In this document: in pieces, positions 32,525 through 34,635 of the stretch
How the letters are laid out: every line of letters begins with the position of its first letter
How positions within the stretch are numbered: position 1 is the stretch's first letter
Made by a program: the position numbers and the translations under genes
NCBI RefSeq assembly: GCF_946481715.1
Contig: NZ_CAMLOV010000044.1
Span: 1-34,635 of the forward strand
DNA length: 34,635 nucleotides
Direction: 5' to 3'
Source: an uncultured Mucilaginibacter sp.
GTDB taxonomy: Bacteria > Bacteroidota > Bacteroidia > Sphingobacteriales > Sphingobacteriaceae
The notes under the pieces: generated by a model
Databases searched by the model: none
The model's input: only the letters and a program-made list of their open reading frames with translations
Told to the model about the DNA's origin: nothing

Positions 32525-32536
32525 CACCCTAAGGTG
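32525..32536. promoter_or_regulatory. Imperfect palindrome upstream of the sigma factor
   Basis: CACCCTAAGGTG, matching its own reverse complement at 10 of 12 positions, is followed on the + strand by a T-rich run. It lies about 41 bases upstream of the sigma factor ATG on the minus strand, a position suitable for an operator or for a promoter read by the sigma factor itself. No second copy is present in the window, so the assignment is weak. Confidence 0.25.
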
Positions 32537-32566
32537 GGAATTTTTTTTGACTTCTATTATTTCTCA

Positions 32567-33095
32567 ACGTCATTGCGAGTATCCACCAGGGTGCTCCAAA
32601 AAAAATGTAATTACGTGTAGAGTGGCGCCGTTCTGTTGTGCTTCGTTAGGTGAGGCAGTAGGTTTTGTCAAGCTTGTGGATGTTCATTTTTTCGCGGTTA
32701 TTCATTTTTTAAAGGTGCTCAAGAGGGCTGCGCCGTTCTTTTGACACCAAAAGAAACGAACCAAAGAAAAGTGCCGGCTGCGCCCTGTTCTATGAAAGGC
32801 AGTGCTTTAGCAGTTTCAGTGATTGCCGAACAGGACAAGGCCGGTTTTTGTGTTCTTCGTTGGGTCCGGTGAGTGCGTAAAAAGGTATTAATAATCAACT
32901 GTATAAATTCACGTCATTGCGAGTATCCACCAGGGGCAACCTGGAAAAAGATTATGACGTGTAAAAAAAATCATATTTATTACCAATGATTGTGACCGCA
33001 TCATTATAAGGAACGAAGCAATCTCTACGTTTGCAGATCAGGTTTGCAAAGTCGCTCTGCTCGCCGGGAGATTGCTTCGTTCCTCGCAATGACGC
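32567..33095. repeat. CATTGCGAG-type palindromic repeat element and 53-bp direct repeats
   Basis: A 25-bp perfect direct repeat beginning ACGTCATTGCGAG occurs at 32567-32591 and 32911-32935. Similarity continues to a shared ACGTGTA, so the copies are about 53 bp (32567-32619 and 32911-32963). GGAACGAAGCAATCTC (33010-33025) and its perfect reverse complement (33068-33083) follow, then CTCGCAATGACG (33083-33094) closes the element as the inverse of the first arm. Such CATTGCGAG...GAAGCAATCTC palindromes are dispersed repeats in many bacterial genomes. The inner and outer left arms are separated by about 86 bases that are not part of the palindrome. Confidence 0.8.
32736..32755. repeat. TTCTTTTG...CAAAAGAA inverted repeat
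   Basis: TTCTTTTG (32736-32743) and CAAAAGAA (32748-32755) pair around ACAC. The surrounding AAAGAAACGAACCAAAGAAAAG is a common dispersed intergenic sequence type in Bacteroidota. A further pair, CCTGTTC (32784-32790) and GAACAGG (32828-32834), could fold into a longer stem. No protein-coding gene is supported between 32485 and 33405. Confidence 0.6.
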
Positions 33096-33405
33096 GGTGG
33101 TGAGGTGTTTCGCGGTAGGGATAGCAGCGGAAAACCCACAGCCGTGTGGTGGGTCGCGTGCAGGGAGGGGCGAGGATTTGCAGCGTATAGCCCGGGCTGA
33201 AAGCACCGCCATTCAGTTGGCAGTACGCAGTTTTCAGTTCGCAGTTAGCGCATCCGCAATTCAAAATCCAATAAATCCCTAAATCCGCTTAATCCCGGTT
33301 ATTTTTTATCTACCAAACCAGTAGAATATTGCTTTAAAATCCTATTTTTAGCGCCGCAAATGCCGGTGCAGGTTTACCGGCCATTATTCAAGGTAACACA
33401 CGTAA
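33096..33405. other. Non-coding leader region of the aspartate kinase gene
   Basis: No convincing gene is present. A purine-rich stretch and the repetitive CAGTTGGCAGTACGCAGTTTTCAGTTCGCAGTT text (33215-33250, shortened) is a degenerate CAGTT repeat of a frequent intergenic type. A small hairpin, CCGGT (33363-33367) with ACCGG (33376-33380), precedes the start codon by 25 bases. No riboswitch or threonine/lysine-rich leader peptide was recognised. Confidence 0.5.
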
Positions 33406-34635
33406 ATGAAAGTTTTAAAATTTGGCGGTACATCGGTGGGTAGCCCCGACCGTATGAAAAAACTGCTGGATATCATCAACCCCGCCGAGCAGCAAATTGT
33501 AGTGCTGTCGGCCGTATCGGGCACTACAAACAATTTGGTAGAAATTGGGCAGGCGTACCTTGCCGGCGATAAGAAGAAGGCCGCAAACCTTATTGCTGTT
33601 TTAAAGGATAAGTACGAGTTATTTATAAAGGAACTTTTAAATAAACCTGAGTTTTACGAACAGGGCAAAGAGGTGATTGACTACCATTTCCGTTTGCTGA
33701 GCGGACTGGCCAACGACCTGTTCACCCCCATAGAAGATAAGATTATTTTAGCGCAGGGAGAACTACTATCGACCACGCTTTACCATATTTACCTTAAAGA
33801 GATAGGCGTACCGAGCGTATTGCTGCCTGCTTTGGAGTTTATGAAGACCGATGAGGACAGCGAGCCGATTGTTGACCACATCACTTCGCAGCTTACGCCT
33901 CTGCTGGAACAGAATAAGGATACTAACCTGTTTATTACCCAGGGATACATTTGCCGCAACGCTTTTGGCGAGGTAGATAACCTGCGCCGCGGTGGCAGCG
34001 ATTATACTGCATCACTGATAGGGGCGGGTATACGCAGCGAGGAAGTGCAGATATGGACCGATATTGACGGCATGCACAATAACGACCCGCGTATTGTAAA
34101 AGGTACCAAGCCAATTGCCCAATTGTCTTTTGATGAAGCGGCCGAGCTGGCTTACTTTGGCGCTAAAATATTGCACCCGCAAAGCGTGTTCCCGGCGCAA
34201 AAGTATAAAATACCCGTGCGTTTGCTTAATACGATGGACCCGCAGGCGGCAGGTACTTTAATAACCAATGATAGCGAGAAAGACCGCATTAAATCCATAG
34301 CTGCTAAGGACGATATTACCGCTATAAAGATACAAAGCAGCCGTATGCTGCTGGCGCACGGCTTTTTACGCCGCGTATTTGAGGTGTTTGAGCGTTACCG
34401 TACATCTATAGATATGATCACCACATCAGAGGTGGCCGTATCGCTAACTATTGATGATACTACTTACCTGGGCGAAATTACGGCCGAATTAGGTAAATTT
34501 GGCTCGGTTGATATAGATGTGAACCACACCATTATTTGCGTGGTTGGTGATTTTGGCGCCGAAAAGCATGGTTATGCAGCCAGGGTGCTTGAAGCTATTA
34601 AACATGTACCGGTAAGAATGATATCATACGGTGGC
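33406..34635 (+). CDS. Aspartate kinase (5' part; possibly bifunctional with homoserine dehydrogenase)
   Basis: The first 410 codons of an aspartate kinase, open at the right edge without a stop. The N-terminus MKVLKFGGTSVGS is the diagnostic KFGGTS motif. RRGGSDYTASLIGAG and IWTDIDGMHNNDPRIV follow as in ThrA/LysC kinases. Residues after about 300 start the ACT regulatory domain (IKIQSSRMLLAHGFLRRVFEVF, in part). It catalyses phosphorylation of L-aspartate, the first step to threonine, lysine and methionine. Length and organism suggest a ThrA-type fusion to homoserine dehydrogenase, but the second domain is outside the window. The start is the ATG at 33406. Confidence 0.95.
   Translation, partial: MKVLKFGGTSVGSPDRMKKLLDIINPAEQQIVVLSAVSGTTNNLVEIGQAYLAGDKKKAANLIAVLKDKYELFIKELLNKPEFYEQGKEVIDYHFRLLSGLANDLFTPIEDKIILAQGELLSTTLYHIYLKEIGVPSVLLPALEFMKTDEDSEPIVDHITSQLTPLLEQNKDTNLFITQGYICRNAFGEVDNLRRGGSDYTASLIGAGIRSEEVQIWTDIDGMHNNDPRIVKGTKPIAQLSFDEAAELAYFGAKILHPQSVFPAQKYKIPVRLLNTMDPQAAGTLITNDSEKDRIKSIAAKDDITAIKIQSSRMLLAHGFLRRVFEVFERYRTSIDMITTSEVAVSLTIDDTTYLGEITAELGKFGSVDIDVNHTIICVVGDFGAEKHGYAARVLEAIKHVPVRMISYGG

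Noticed and set aside
33031..33282. Plus- and minus-strand frames of 60-90 codons in the region before the aspartate kinase gene
   Set aside because: They overlap the CATTGCGAG-type palindrome and degenerate CAGTT repeats and show no protein-like composition.
33363..33405. Amino-acid attenuator or lysine riboswitch before the aspartate kinase
   Set aside because: Only a 5-bp hairpin is visible; there is no threonine- or lysine-rich leader peptide and no long structured leader.
1..34635. Insertion sequences, integrases, phage genes or tRNA genes
   Set aside because: No transposase, integrase, structural phage protein or tRNA-like cloverleaf was recognised on either strand.

Overview
The window looks like a chromosomal segment of a soil or plant-associated Bacteroidota, most likely family Sphingobacteriaceae (Mucilaginibacter/Pedobacter-like). 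The reasons are moderate GC content, AT-rich 5' regions without strong Shine-Dalgarno sequences, several Tat-exported sugar enzymes, a propeller-type hybrid sensor kinase, GMC oxidoreductase and DUF1080 genes, and intergenic repeat types common in that group. The genus is inferred from gene content only. I recognised no tRNA, rRNA, insertion sequence, phage gene or CRISPR array.

Region 1 (1-10.5 kb, all + strand) reads as an oxidative 3-keto-glycoside catabolic cluster. It holds the end of a GMC dehydrogenase large subunit, a Tat-exported Gfo/Idh/MocA protein, the Tat small subunit of the dehydrogenase (gluconate 2-dehydrogenase subunit 3 family), a cytosolic Gfo/Idh/MocA protein, a TIM-barrel isomerase/epimerase, an MFS sugar transporter, a lipoprotein c-type cytochrome, a NupG-like permease, two exported TIM-barrel isomerase-like proteins and an exported DUF1080 (3-keto-disaccharide hydrolase family) protein. 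A strong terminator closes it at about 10.5 kb. A plausible flow is periplasmic oxidation of a glycoside at C3 with electrons passing to the cytochrome, cleavage by DUF1080, rearrangement by TIM-barrel enzymes, import, and reduction by the Gfo/Idh proteins.

Region 2 (10.6-22.7 kb) starts with a minus-strand small protein, then a 1387-residue hybrid sensor kinase with two receiver domains but no DNA-binding domain. NIPSNAP, FAD oxidoreductase and GH88 genes follow as a tight unit. After a small minus-strand membrane protein come a divergent pair, an exported YhcH-like protein and KduI, with an SDR, a TMEM175 channel and a pyridoxamine-oxidase-fold protein behind KduI. GH88, KduI and the SDR make this an unsaturated-uronate module. 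KduI and the SDR both start with TTG.

Region 3 (22.7-30.5 kb) has YceH, a YeeZ-like SDR, a group III truncated globin and a second minus-strand keto-glycoside-type cluster. In transcription order this cluster is a 26-codon signal-peptide-like leader ORF, Gfo/Idh, an AgaI/NagB-like sugar-phosphate deaminase, a PfkB kinase, a second GMC oxidoreductase and a second (lipoprotein) DUF1080. Here the keto-glycoside enzymes sit with a kinase and an aminosugar-phosphate isomerase relative, a pairing I cannot match to a described pathway. A 10-bp-phased array of TCGTACAG-like units with a perfect 21-bp palindrome lies upstream of it.

Region 4 (30.5-34.6 kb) has a stand-alone ClpP, a small protein overlapping an ECF sigma factor gene, about 0.9 kb of non-coding repeats including a CATTGCGAG-type palindromic element, and the start of an aspartate kinase that runs off the window.
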